Positions 1-5,882 of a stretch of DNA of 5,882 nucleotides are shown here, one piece after another. Under the pieces are notes generated by a model. That model was not told where the DNA came from. It was given only the letters and a program-made list of their open reading frames with translations, and searched no databases. Location of the stretch: the NCBI GenBank assembly GCA_937941555.1, contig CALDHJ010000412.1, positions 1 to 5,882 on the forward strand, in the 5' to 3' direction. Made by a program: the position numbers and the translations under genes. Each line of letters begins with the position of its first letter. Within the stretch, counting starts at the first letter, position 1. The DNA comes from an uncultured Granulosicoccaceae bacterium (lineage in GTDB: Bacteria > Pseudomonadota > Gammaproteobacteria > CALCKW01).

Positions 1-669
1 CACCTCGATCTGAGCCGCAAGGACATCTACCTCGCGCTCGCCAAGCAGGTGCCGAATCCGGACGGTTCGGAGTCCATGGTCGACAACCCCTACACGCTCT
101 GGTCCGAGGTCAACCCGGCATTGCCGGCTGCGCCGATCGAAGTCATTGGGCCGCCGCCAACCTCCGGCACCCGTGACGCTTTCGTTGAGCTCGTCATGGA
201 AGCTGGCTGCGAATCCTTCGACTTCGTCAAGGCGATGGACAAGGACCAGTTCAAAGGCTACTGCCACGGCGTTCGCGAAGACGGCGTCTACATCGAAGCC
301 GGTGAAAACGACAACCTGATCGTGCAGAAGCTCGAGGCCAATCCGGCCGCGCTGGGTGTTTTCGGCTACTCCTTCCTGGAACAAAATGCCGACAAAGTGC
401 AGGGCTCGCTGATCGACGGCGTCGAACCGACATTCGACTCGATCGCCGACGGCGACTACCCGGTCTCACGCCCGCTCTACTTCTATGTGAAGAAAGCCCA
501 CATGGGACAGATTCCGGGTATGGAAGCGTTTGTTGCCGAATTCACGGACATCGACACCATGGGACCGGAGGGATACCTCACCGACCGCGGGTTGATTCCG
601 CTCGACGACGACATGCTCGATGAAGTGGCTTCACGCGCGCAGTCCGGTACCCCGTTGGACACCCTCTGA
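1..669 (+). CDS. pstS: Phosphate ABC transporter, periplasmic phosphate-binding protein PstS (5' end missing)
   Basis: PstS binds inorganic phosphate in the periplasm and delivers it to the PstC-PstA permease. The frame is open from base 1 to the TGA at 667-669, giving 222 visible residues. Family members usually have about 320-350, so the signal peptide and first ~100 residues lie upstream; the GTG at 49 is an internal codon, not the start. The visible part begins with a DLSRKDIYLALAKQVP stretch, and the phosphate-binding loop PPTSGTRDAF follows around codons 52-61 (Ser-Gly-Thr at nt 163-171), matching the Ser-Gly-Thr phosphate contacts known in E. coli PstS. A later GVFGYSFLEQN segment and the C-terminal SRPLYFYVKKAH strand are also typical of the family. 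Two cysteines (EAGC and GYCHG, 18 residues apart) could form a disulfide; this is inference. A terminator follows 28 nt after the stop, and pstC lies downstream, which supports the assignment. Confidence 0.95.
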   Translation, partial: HLDLSRKDIYLALAKQVPNPDGSESMVDNPYTLWSEVNPALPAAPIEVIGPPPTSGTRDAFVELVMEAGCESFDFVKAMDKDQFKGYCHGVREDGVYIEAGENDNLIVQKLEANPAALGVFGYSFLEQNADKVQGSLIDGVEPTFDSIADGDYPVSRPLYFYVKKAHMGQIPGMEAFVAEFTDIDTMGPEGYLTDRGLIPLDDDMLDEVASRAQSGTPLDTL

Positions 670-697
670 TTCGGCTATCCGCGGACTGTTGTCACGC

Positions 698-727
698 AGA
701 CCTGCCCCACGGGCAGGTCTTTCTTTT
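698..727 (+). terminator. Intrinsic terminator between pstS and pstC
   Basis: A perfect 10-bp inverted repeat, AGACCTGCCC (698-707) and GGGCAGGTCT (711-720), with a 3-nt CAC loop, is followed at once by a T-rich run (TTCTTTT, 721-727). This is a textbook Rho-independent terminator for + strand transcription. There is no matching A-run on the left, so it should not act in the other direction. It lies 28 nt after the pstS stop and 76 nt before pstC. The likely effect, inferred, is partial termination, so that pstS mRNA exceeds the pstCAB-phoU read-through transcript; the hairpin would also protect the 3' end of pstS mRNA. Confidence 0.92.
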
Positions 728-750
728 ATCCGACCTCCGCTTTTTCCAAT

Positions 751-759
751 TGGTACACT
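751..759 (+). promoter_or_regulatory. Candidate extended -10 promoter element before pstC
   Basis: TGGTACACT fits the extended -10 pattern TGnTATAAT, with the TG in place and four of six hexamer positions matching, including the key A2 and T6. It lies downstream of the terminator and would start transcription near 766, leaving a leader of about 38 nt before pstC. I see no convincing -35 at the right distance (bases around 731-736 read CGACCT). Such a short motif can occur by chance, so this is only a candidate for a secondary promoter that keeps pstC expression going past the terminator. Confidence 0.22.
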
Positions 760-803
760 GCTCGCGCTGAACCCTGTCAGTGACCTAACGCGTCAAGATC
801 GCC

Positions 804-2186
804 ATGGCCATTTCGTCCTTGATTCTGCTGCTGCTGTTGCTCACGGCAGCCGCATATCTCATCGCCAAGCGTCGCGCCCTGCAAACCGTGGGGGGCCGCC
901 GCAATGCCAGTCAGCTCAATTCCTTGCCGAGCCACTACGGCGCCCTTGCAGCCATTTGGTGCGTGGTACCCGCACTTGTGCTGTTGCTGCTGTGGGGCGT
1001 GCTGGAAGGACCCGTCATCGACCGGCAGGTAGCCGCCCAGCTCGACCCGGCGACGCTCGACGGCGGCAACGTCAACCTGCTGCTGAACCAGGCGCAGAAC
1101 CTGGTCGCAAGCGGCCGGATCGACAGCGAAACCGACCCGCTGCGGCGTGGCCTCGCCGAACACTATCGCGACCTGCAAGACCGGTCCGGCCTGTTGCGAT
1201 CGGTGCTGGCCATCGCGCTGGCAGTGATCGGCACCGCATTCGCCTGTTCCCGCATCACCCGCACTCTGCGCGCTCGTACACGGGTCGAACGCTTCATGCT
1301 CGGCGTGCTCGCCGCTAGCGCCTCGGTCGCAATCCTCACCACGCTAGGCATTGTGCTGTCGGTACTCTTCGAGGCAATGCAGTTCTTTCGCGAAGTGCCG
1401 CCGACCGACTTCCTGTTCGGCACCGTGTGGAGTCCGCAAACCGCCATACGCGCAGATCAGGTTGGCGCGTCAGGATCTTTCGGCGCTATACCGCTTTTTG
1501 TCGGCACGCTGCTGATATCCGCCATCGCCCTGACCGTCGCGGTGCCTATCGGGCTGATGTCCGCCATCTACCTGTCCGAATACGCACACGCCAGCGTGCG
1601 CTCCGTCGCCAAGCCGGTCATGGAAGTGCTCGCTGGCATCCCGACGGTGGTCTACGGCTTCTTTGCCGTCCTGACCGTCGCCCCCGCCATACGCCGACTG
1701 GGAGAGTCGATCGGATTGAGCGTCGCCTCGGAGAGCGCGCTGGCCGCCGGACTGGTCATGGGCATCATGATCATCCCGTTCGTGTCATCCCTTTCCGACG
1801 ACGTGATCAAGGCGGTGCCGCAAGCGCTTCGAGACGGCTCTTTCGGGCTCGGCGCAACCAAATCCGAAACCATTCGCCAGGTCGTCTTTCCTGCGGCCCT
1901 GCCAGGCATCGTCGGCTCAATCCTGCTTGCCGCATCCCGCGCAATCGGCGAAACCATGATCGTGGTGATGGCAGCCGGCCTGTCTGCCAACCTGACAATC
2001 AACCCGCTTGAAGCGGTCACTACCGTCACCGTACAGATCGTGACGCTGCTCACGGGTGATCAGGAATTCGACTCAGCCAAGACACTGGCCGCATTTGCGC
2101 TCGGATTGATGTTGTTCTTCACGACCCTCTTGCTCAACGTCTTTGCGCTGCACGTCGTGCGCAAATACCGTGAGCAGTACGAGTAA
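804..2186 (+). CDS. pstC: Phosphate ABC transporter permease PstC, long form with N-terminal extension
   Basis: This is one of two inner-membrane permease subunits of the PstSCAB importer. The product has 460 residues against 319 in E. coli PstC; the excess is N-terminal. Hydrophobic segments lie near residues 4-21, 46-68 and 129-149 (extra), then about 165-190, 225-255, 275-298, 311-331, 368-390 and 425-450 (permease core). The extra part includes a loop at 69-128 that the positive-inside rule places in the periplasm; this resembles the N-terminal domain of proteobacterial PstC known as DUF3708 (from memory). The cytoplasmic EAA loop that contacts PstB is seen at about 332-369, with ALRDGSFGLGATKSET and VVFPAALPGI. 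The start is fixed: an in-frame TAA lies six codons upstream at 786-788 and no ATG, GTG or TTG comes between. The ribosome binding site is weak. pstA begins 7 nt after the stop. Confidence 0.95.
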   Translation: MAISSLILLLLLLTAAAYLIAKRRALQTVGGRRNASQLNSLPSHYGALAAIWCVVPALVLLLLWGVLEGPVIDRQVAAQLDPATLDGGNVNLLLNQAQNLVASGRIDSETDPLRRGLAEHYRDLQDRSGLLRSVLAIALAVIGTAFACSRITRTLRARTRVERFMLGVLAASASVAILTTLGIVLSVLFEAMQFFREVPPTDFLFGTVWSPQTAIRADQVGASGSFGAIPLFVGTLLISAIALTVAVPIGLMSAIYLSEYAHASVRSVAKPVMEVLAGIPTVVYGFFAVLTVAPAIRRLGESIGLSVASESALAAGLVMGIMIIPFVSSLSDDVIKAVPQALRDGSFGLGATKSETIRQVVFPAALPGIVGSILLAASRAIGETMIVVMAAGLSANLTINPLEAVTTVTVQIVTLLTGDQEFDSAKTLAAFALGLMLFFTTLLLNVFALHVVRKYREQYE

Positions 2187-2193
2187 TACCAAG

Positions 2194-3471
2194 ATGTCAG
2201 AGACAACCGAAATCGTTCGAGCCAGTTTGGCCAAGCGCTACGCGCGCGAGCGCCGATTCCGCCTTTTGGGTCTGGCGTCGGTTATGGCAAGCGCGGCTTT
2301 TCTCGTGTTGCTGCTCGGCAACATCCTGACCAAAGCCTGGCCTGCCTTTACCACCACCTACGTCAAGATCGATGTGCCGTTGACGCCGGAGGTATTGCGC
2401 CTGCCAGATGCTCCCGACAGCGAGGCCATCGCCAGCGCGCGTTACGGTCGCGCGGTCAAGCAGGCGATGCGCGATTTGTTCCCGGACGTCTCCAGCCGCA
2501 GCGAGAAGCGTGCTCTCTACCAGACGGTCAGCGCGCAGGCCGAGTTCACGGTCAAGGATGCCGTGATTGCCAACCCCGAGCTCATCGGCACAACCCACAG
2601 CCTGTGGGTGCTCGCAGACGATGATCTCGATACCTACCGCAAATCGAAGTCCCTGCAGGCCGTGCCGGAAGAAGATCGGCGATTCAAGGACTTCCAGGTG
2701 ACCTGGCTCGAGGAGCTCAGCGCGCAGAACCGCATCAAGACAAGCTTCAACTGGGTGTTCTTCGAGCGCGGAGATTCACGCGAGCCGGAACTGGCAGGCA
2801 TCCGCGGCGCGCTGGCAGGCAGCTTCTACACCCTGATTGTGACCCTCGCACTCTCGTTCCCTATCGGTGTGGCAGCCGCGATCTATCTGGAGAGTTTCGC
2901 ACCGCGAAACCGCTTGACCGATCTGATCGAAGTCAACATCAACAACCTCGCTGCCGTGCCGTCAATCGTCTTCGGCCTGCTCGGTGTGGCGGTGTTCATC
3001 AACTTCCTGCACCTGCCACGATCCGCTCCGTTGGTCGGTGGCGTTGTCCTGTCGCTTATGACCCTGCCCACAATCATCATTGCAAGCCGGGCTGCGATCA
3101 AATCGGTGCCACCGTCCATCGCGGACGCGGCACTCGGTCTCGGCGCTTCACGCATGCAGGCCGTCATGCACCACGTGCTGCCGCTGGCGATGCCCGGCAT
3201 CCTGACCGGAACCATCATCGGCATGGCCCAGGCACTCGGCGAAACGGCACCTTTGCTGATGATCGGCATGGTGGCGTTCATCGTTGATGTCCCGACCGGC
3301 ATCACAGACCCGGCGACCGTGTTGCCGGTGCAAGTGTATTTGTGGTCCGACAGCCCGGAGCGGGCGTTTACCGAGCGCACTTCGGCGGCTATCGTCGTAC
3401 TGCTGGTGTTTCTGATCCTGATGAACGCGTTTGCGGTCTATCTCCGCAAGCGATTCGAGCGCAGCTGGTAA
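2194..3471 (+). CDS. pstA: Phosphate ABC transporter permease PstA, long form with large periplasmic insert
   Basis: PstA is the second permease subunit and pairs with PstC. From the ATG at 2194 it has 425 residues, compared with 296 in E. coli. A basic N-terminus ([10 protein letters not shown]) leads into a first membrane segment at about 26-46. A hydrophilic, highly charged region of about 155 residues (roughly 47-205) comes next and should be periplasmic; this matches the DUF3333 domain found at the N-terminus of many proteobacterial PstA proteins (from memory). The permease core follows, with membrane segments near 206-232, 245-272, 279-298, 337-375 (probably two) and 398-417. The EAA loop is seen at about 300-336 ([17 protein letters not shown], then [11 protein letters not shown]), and [10 protein letters not shown] is a PstA hallmark. 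The ATG at 2194, 7 nt after the pstC stop, is preferred. An in-frame GTG at 2170 and ATG at 2143 would overlap pstC and add residues without family character. No strong Shine-Dalgarno decides the matter. Confidence 0.94.
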   Translation: MSETTEIVRASLAKRYARERRFRLLGLASVMASAAFLVLLLGNILTKAWPAFTTTYVKIDVPLTPEVLRLPDAPDSEAIASARYGRAVKQAMRDLFPDVSSRSEKRALYQTVSAQAEFTVKDAVIANPELIGTTHSLWVLADDDLDTYRKSKSLQAVPEEDRRFKDFQVTWLEELSAQNRIKTSFNWVFFERGDSREPELAGIRGALAGSFYTLIVTLALSFPIGVAAAIYLESFAPRNRLTDLIEVNINNLAAVPSIVFGLLGVAVFINFLHLPRSAPLVGGVVLSLMTLPTIIIASRAAIKSVPPSIADAALGLGASRMQAVMHHVLPLAMPGILTGTIIGMAQALGETAPLLMIGMVAFIVDVPTGITDPATVLPVQVYLWSDSPERAFTERTSAAIVVLLVFLILMNAFAVYLRKRFERSW

Positions 3472-3485
3472 GCGCGCATACGCAT

Positions 3486-3489
3486 GGAA
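3486..3489 (+). promoter_or_regulatory. Ribosome binding site of pstB
   Basis: GGAA lies 8 nt before the ATG at 3498, a good Shine-Dalgarno spacing. It favours 3498 over the upstream in-frame ATG at 3342, which lies deep inside pstA, and over the downstream ATG at 3630, which would remove the extra N-terminal residues of PstB. Confidence 0.6.
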
Positions 3490-3497
3490 AAGTTGAT

Positions 3498-4376
3498 ATG
3501 AACTCTTTCACTGACGCAGCGCTGCCTGCAACCGACTCAACAGCGACCACCAAAGAAGCGCCCGACCTCGACGCTCAGTTGGCGAAATTCACGGGCACAG
3601 TGGGCAATGTGCGCGTGGACAATGCCAAGATGAGCATGACCGGTGTCGATGTGCACTACGGCGACGCGCAAGCGATCCACAACGTCGACCTCGATCTCGG
3701 CAAGAACGAAGTCATGGCCATGATCGGCCCGTCAGGCTGTGGGAAATCCACATTTCTGCGCTGCCTGAATCGCATGAATGACACCATCGAGAGCTGCAAA
3801 GTGGCCGGCTCGCTCACGCTCGATGGTGAAGACATCTACGAACGCAACCAGGATGTGGTGTTGCTGCGAGCCCGGGTCGGTATCGTCTTCCAGAAGCCCA
3901 ACCCCTTTCCGAAATCGATCTACGACAATGTCGCCTACGGTCCCCGCATTCACGGCCTGGCCGCGAGCAAATCGGAACTCGACGACATCGTCGAGCAGAG
4001 CCTCAAACGCGCCAGTCTCTGGAGTGAAGTGGCGGACCGCTTGGACAACCCCGGCACTGGCCTGTCAGGTGGGCAACAGCAGCGTCTGTGCATTGCCCGC
4101 ACGATCGCGGTGAGTCCGGAAGTAATTCTGATGGACGAGCCGTGCTCGGCCCTCGATCCGATCGCGACCGCAAAGATTGAAGAATTGATCGACGAGCTCG
4201 GCAAGAACTACACGATCGCCATTGTCACCCACTCGATGCAACAGGCTGCCCGTGTCTCGGACCGCACGGCCTATTTCCACCTCGGTCGCCTGGTCGAAGT
4301 GGGTGTGACAAACGACATCTTCACCAATCCGACACACCAGTTGACCGAGAACTACATCACGGGTCGCTTCGGCTAA
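3498..4376 (+). CDS. pstB: Phosphate ABC transporter ATP-binding protein PstB
   Basis: PstB is the cytoplasmic ATPase that powers phosphate import through PstCA. The 292-residue product shows every ABC signature: Walker [10 protein letters not shown] (77-85), Q-loop glutamine 132 in [14 protein letters not shown], signature LSGGQQQR (189-196), Walker B VILMDEP (209-215) with catalytic Glu214, D-loop SALD (217-220) and switch His245 in [25 protein letters not shown] and the C-terminal ENYITGRFG are diagnostic of PstB rather than other ABC ATPases. Compared with E. coli PstB (257 residues) there is an extra N-terminal stretch of about 35 residues, rich in Thr, Ala and Asp, of unknown role. The start at 3498 has a good ribosome binding site. 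An alternative ATG at 3630 would still keep the whole ABC fold, so the extension is the least certain part. Confidence 0.97.
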   Translation: MNSFTDAALPATDSTATTKEAPDLDAQLAKFTGTVGNVRVDNAKMSMTGVDVHYGDAQAIHNVDLDLGKNEVMAMIGPSGCGKSTFLRCLNRMNDTIESCKVAGSLTLDGEDIYERNQDVVLLRARVGIVFQKPNPFPKSIYDNVAYGPRIHGLAASKSELDDIVEQSLKRASLWSEVADRLDNPGTGLSGGQQQRLCIARTIAVSPEVILMDEPCSALDPIATAKIEELIDELGKNYTIAIVTHSMQQAARVSDRTAYFHLGRLVEVGVTNDIFTNPTHQLTENYITGRFG

Positions 4377-4380
4377 AGGA
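4375..4380 (+). promoter_or_regulatory. Ribosome binding site of phoU, overlapping the pstB stop codon
   Basis: AAAGGA is a strong Shine-Dalgarno motif 10 nt before the phoU ATG at 4391. Its first two bases are the last two of the pstB TAA (4374-4376), so ribosomes finishing pstB pass directly over it, which suggests coupled translation. Confidence 0.6.
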
Positions 4381-4390
4381 CGGACACGGA

Positions 4391-5086
4391 ATGGACAACC
4401 TCAATCTCCCGCAACATACCTCCCACCGCTACAACGAAGAACTCGAAGACGTGCGCAACCGCGTGTTGCAGATGGGCGGACTGGTCGAGCAACAAGTCAC
4501 CAATGGCCTCAAAGCCCTGCTCGAATTTGACAGCGAACTCGGTGAGCAGGTGTTGAATGCCGACCACCAGATCAACGCCATGGAAGTCGAGATCGACGAG
4601 CTCTGCACCCAGGTGCTGGCGAGGCGCCAACCGGCCGCATCAGACTTGCGACTGGTGGTCATGGTGATCAAGACCATCACCGACCTCGAACGCATCGGCG
4701 ACGAAGCCGAGAAGCTCGGTCGCGTGTCTGTGTCGTTGTCGTCACAATCCCGCCGCCCCGCCTACTACGCCGAATTGCGGCACCTCGGCGAGCATGTCAA
4801 GGCCGTGTTGCGCGACACCCTCGACGCCTTTGCGCGGATGGACGTAGACGCCGCACTGCGCACCGCGAAACAAGACGGCGACATCGACCGCGAATACGAT
4901 TCTTTGAGTCGTCTGCTGATCTCGCACATGATGGAAGACCCGCGTGAAGTGCGGAACATTCTCGAAGTCAGTTGGTGCGCACGCGCGCTGGAGCGCATCG
5001 GCGATCACGCAAACAACATCTGCGAGTACGTGGTGTACCTGGTCCACGGCAAGGACATTCGCCACACCCAGAGCCGCTCTGAGTAA
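4391..5086 (+). CDS. phoU: Phosphate signalling and transport regulator PhoU
   Basis: PhoU is a cytoplasmic, peripheral-membrane protein that links the Pst transporter to the PhoR sensor kinase: when phosphate is plentiful it keeps PhoR/PhoB signalling off, and it restrains transport. The product has 231 residues (E. coli 241) and is predicted to be almost all helix, with two tandem PhoU three-helix bundles (about 15-110 and 120-220). Each repeat carries the family metal-binding motif: TDLERIGDEAEKL (97-109) and ALERIGDHANNI (199-210). The conserved region around ASDLRLVVMVIK (83-94) precedes the first motif. The gene begins 14 nt after pstB with a strong ribosome binding site. No terminator is seen after its stop, and the next gene begins in the overlap or immediately beyond, so read-through is expected. 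No phoB or phoR is visible in the window. Confidence 0.96.
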   Translation: MDNLNLPQHTSHRYNEELEDVRNRVLQMGGLVEQQVTNGLKALLEFDSELGEQVLNADHQINAMEVEIDELCTQVLARRQPAASDLRLVVMVIKTITDLERIGDEAEKLGRVSVSLSSQSRRPAYYAELRHLGEHVKAVLRDTLDAFARMDVDAALRTAKQDGDIDREYDSLSRLLISHMMEDPREVRNILEVSWCARALERIGDHANNICEYVVYLVHGKDIRHTQSRSE

Positions 5087-5720
5087 GCCACCAAAATCAC
5101 CAGCCCTCGAGATCGATTTTGTCGGCGGACGCATGGCCCATCGCCGGCGTTTCGGCGGGGGTCGTGGACAGCCGCTCGCGCGGGCTGTCGGCCTCAAAGG
5201 TGAAGACGCGCCATTCGTTCTCGACGCCACGGCAGGCGTCGGCACCGACGCCTTCGTGCTCGCAACCCTCGGCTGTACCGTCACGCTGATCGAGCGCCTC
5301 CCCGAGGCTGTACGCGCACTCAGACGCGCACTCGCCGCTGCCGAGATCCACGCCGACACCAGCGCCATCACCGACCGCATGACCCTGCTCGAGGGTGATG
5401 CCATCGAATTGATTGGCCGATGGCGTTCGCCGCCGCCCGATGTGATCTACCTCGACCCGATGTACCCCCACCCCAAAAACAAAGCGGCCAACAGCAAGTC
5501 GATGACGGTACTTCAACAACTCGCTGGGCCGGATACCGACAGCGATGCCTTGCTCGCCGCCGCCCTGACACTGGCGACGCGACGCGTCGTGGTCAAACGT
5601 CCCGTAAAGGCGCCGCGGGTCGCAGGCCCTGAGCCCAGTGGGTCAGTACAGAGCACCAACACCCGTTACGACCTCTACGGCGGGGCGCTGCTTGCCGCCA
5701 ATCAGAGCGACCTGCCATGA
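5079..5720 (+). CDS. rsmJ: 16S rRNA (guanine1516-N2)-methyltransferase RsmJ homologue, N-terminally short; start uncertain
   Basis: RsmJ uses S-adenosylmethionine to methylate N2 of G1516 in 16S rRNA (E. coli numbering). Counting from the CTG at 5079 (213 residues), clear family blocks are DFVGGRMAHRRRFGGGRG (13-30), the SAM-binding motif VLDATAGVGTDAFVLATLG (47-65), the acidic strand-2 end LIERLP (70-75), the catalytic-type motif VIYLDPMYPHP (122-132), VVVKRP (170-175) and RYDLYGG (196-202). All align well with E. coli RsmJ recalled from memory. The first ~50 residues of E. coli RsmJ have no counterpart. The start is a problem: the ATG at 4944 would overlap phoU by 143 nt and give a shadow-like N-terminus, while the ATG at 5133 lies after the conserved DFVGG block. 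The CTG at 5079, overlapping the phoU stop by 8 nt with AGAG 5 nt upstream, fits conservation best but is a rare start codon. Automated callers may choose 5133. The function is firm; the 5' end is not. Confidence 0.85.
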   Translation: MSKPPKSPALEIDFVGGRMAHRRRFGGGRGQPLARAVGLKGEDAPFVLDATAGVGTDAFVLATLGCTVTLIERLPEAVRALRRALAAAEIHADTSAITDRMTLLEGDAIELIGRWRSPPPDVIYLDPMYPHPKNKAANSKSMTVLQQLAGPDTDSDALLAAALTLATRRVVVKRPVKAPRVAGPEPSGSVQSTNTRYDLYGGALLAANQSDLP

Positions 5721-5882
5721 CCGACGATGCTGAATTGACGATCTGGGTGGATGCGGACGCATGTCCGGTGGTGGTGCGTGACATCCTGTGCCGGGCGGCC
5801 AACCGAACAGCGATTCAAACGGTGTTTGTGGCCAACCACGGTTTGCCCCTGCCGCGCTCGCAACACGTGCGCATGCTGCAGG
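5717..5882 (+). CDS. YaiI/YqxD family protein (UPF0178, DUF188), 3' end missing
   Basis: Fifty-five residues are visible before the window ends; E. coli YaiI has about 152, so roughly the first third is present. The start MTDDAELTIWVDADACPVVV contains the family hallmark VDADACP (residues 11-17), followed by RDILCRAANR and VFVANHG, matching the recalled E. coli sequence (IWVDADACP, EILYRAAER, LVANQS). The family has a PIN/NYN-like nuclease fold with conserved aspartates near the N-terminus; its biological role is not established, so no function is assigned. The ATG overlaps the rsmJ TGA as ATGA (5717-5720), a classic sign of translational coupling in one operon. The frame stays open to the last base. 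The two-residue DD and short acidic leader before the first strand are slightly longer than in E. coli. Confidence 0.9.
   Translation, partial: MTDDAELTIWVDADACPVVVRDILCRAANRTAIQTVFVANHGLPLPRSQHVRMLQ

Noticed and set aside
774..796. A full Pho box (PhoB-binding site) upstream of pstC
   Set aside because: Only one CTGTCA half-site is present; the base pairs 11 positions later do not repeat it. The operon's main PhoB site is expected upstream of pstS, outside the window.
825..836. Four CTG repeats at the start of pstC as a possible phase-variable repeat
   Set aside because: It is a short triplet run encoding leucines in a membrane segment; changes in copy number would not shift the frame.
620..1318. 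Open + strand frame of 232 codons crossing the pstS end, the terminator and pstC
   Set aside because: The product is an Arg/Pro/Ala-rich shadow of pstC in another frame, and it would run through the terminator hairpin.
2143..2193. Longer PstA starting at ATG 2143 or GTG 2170
   Set aside because: These starts overlap pstC by 44 or 17 nt and add residues (MRCTSCANTVSSTSNTK) with no PstA-like character; ATG 2194 fits operon spacing better.
5076..5090. Programmed +1 frameshift joining PhoU to RsmJ into one protein
   Set aside because: A +1 shift at the phoU TAA would enter the rsmJ frame, but GAG-TAA-G is not a known slippery sequence and lacks the upstream Shine-Dalgarno spacing seen in prfB. 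Separate initiation is simpler.
4742..5404. Long open frame on the - strand (220 codons) across the phoU-rsmJ junction
   Set aside because: It lies opposite two well-supported genes, its Ser/Arg/Ala-rich product resembles no family I know, and GC-rich codon bias readily opens such antisense frames.
5593..5802. Open - strand frame at the right edge
   Set aside because: It is antisense to the end of rsmJ and the start of the YaiI-like gene, whose VDADACP motif clearly marks the + strand as coding.

Overview
The window carries most of a high-affinity phosphate uptake operon on the + strand, in the order pstS (3' part only), pstC, pstA, pstB, phoU. Two closely packed genes follow on the same strand: an rsmJ-like 16S rRNA methyltransferase and the start of a YaiI/YqxD (UPF0178, DUF188) gene that runs off the right edge. 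The DNA is GC-rich (roughly 60% by eye). RsmJ and the style of the PstC, PstA and PhoU proteins point to a Gammaproteobacterium, probably not an enteric one, because PstC and PstA both carry long N-terminal extensions that the E. coli proteins lack. Genus cannot be given from the sequence alone.

Layout: 1-669 encodes the C-terminal two thirds of the periplasmic phosphate-binding protein PstS. The 134-nt gap that follows holds a very strong intrinsic terminator (698-727) and a weak candidate extended -10 promoter. pstC (804-2186), pstA (2194-3471), pstB (3498-4376) and phoU (4391-5086) follow with gaps of 7, 26 and 14 nt. rsmJ begins in or just after the phoU stop codon, and its own stop overlaps the yaiI-like start as ATGA (5717-5720).

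How it works together: PstS captures phosphate in the periplasm, PstC and PstA form the membrane channel, PstB hydrolyses ATP in the cytoplasm, and PhoU links transporter state to PhoR/PhoB signalling. The terminator after pstS would allow much more binding protein than membrane components to be made from one promoter, which would lie upstream of the window. The two trailing genes have no evident role in phosphate uptake and seem to be co-transcribed passengers.

No previously undescribed system is apparent. The points most worth a second look are the unusual start and missing N-terminal region of the RsmJ homologue, the terminator placed inside the operon, and the extra periplasmic domains of PstC and PstA. 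There are no RNA genes, mobile elements, CRISPR arrays or substantial repeats, and no gene-free stretch longer than 300 bases.
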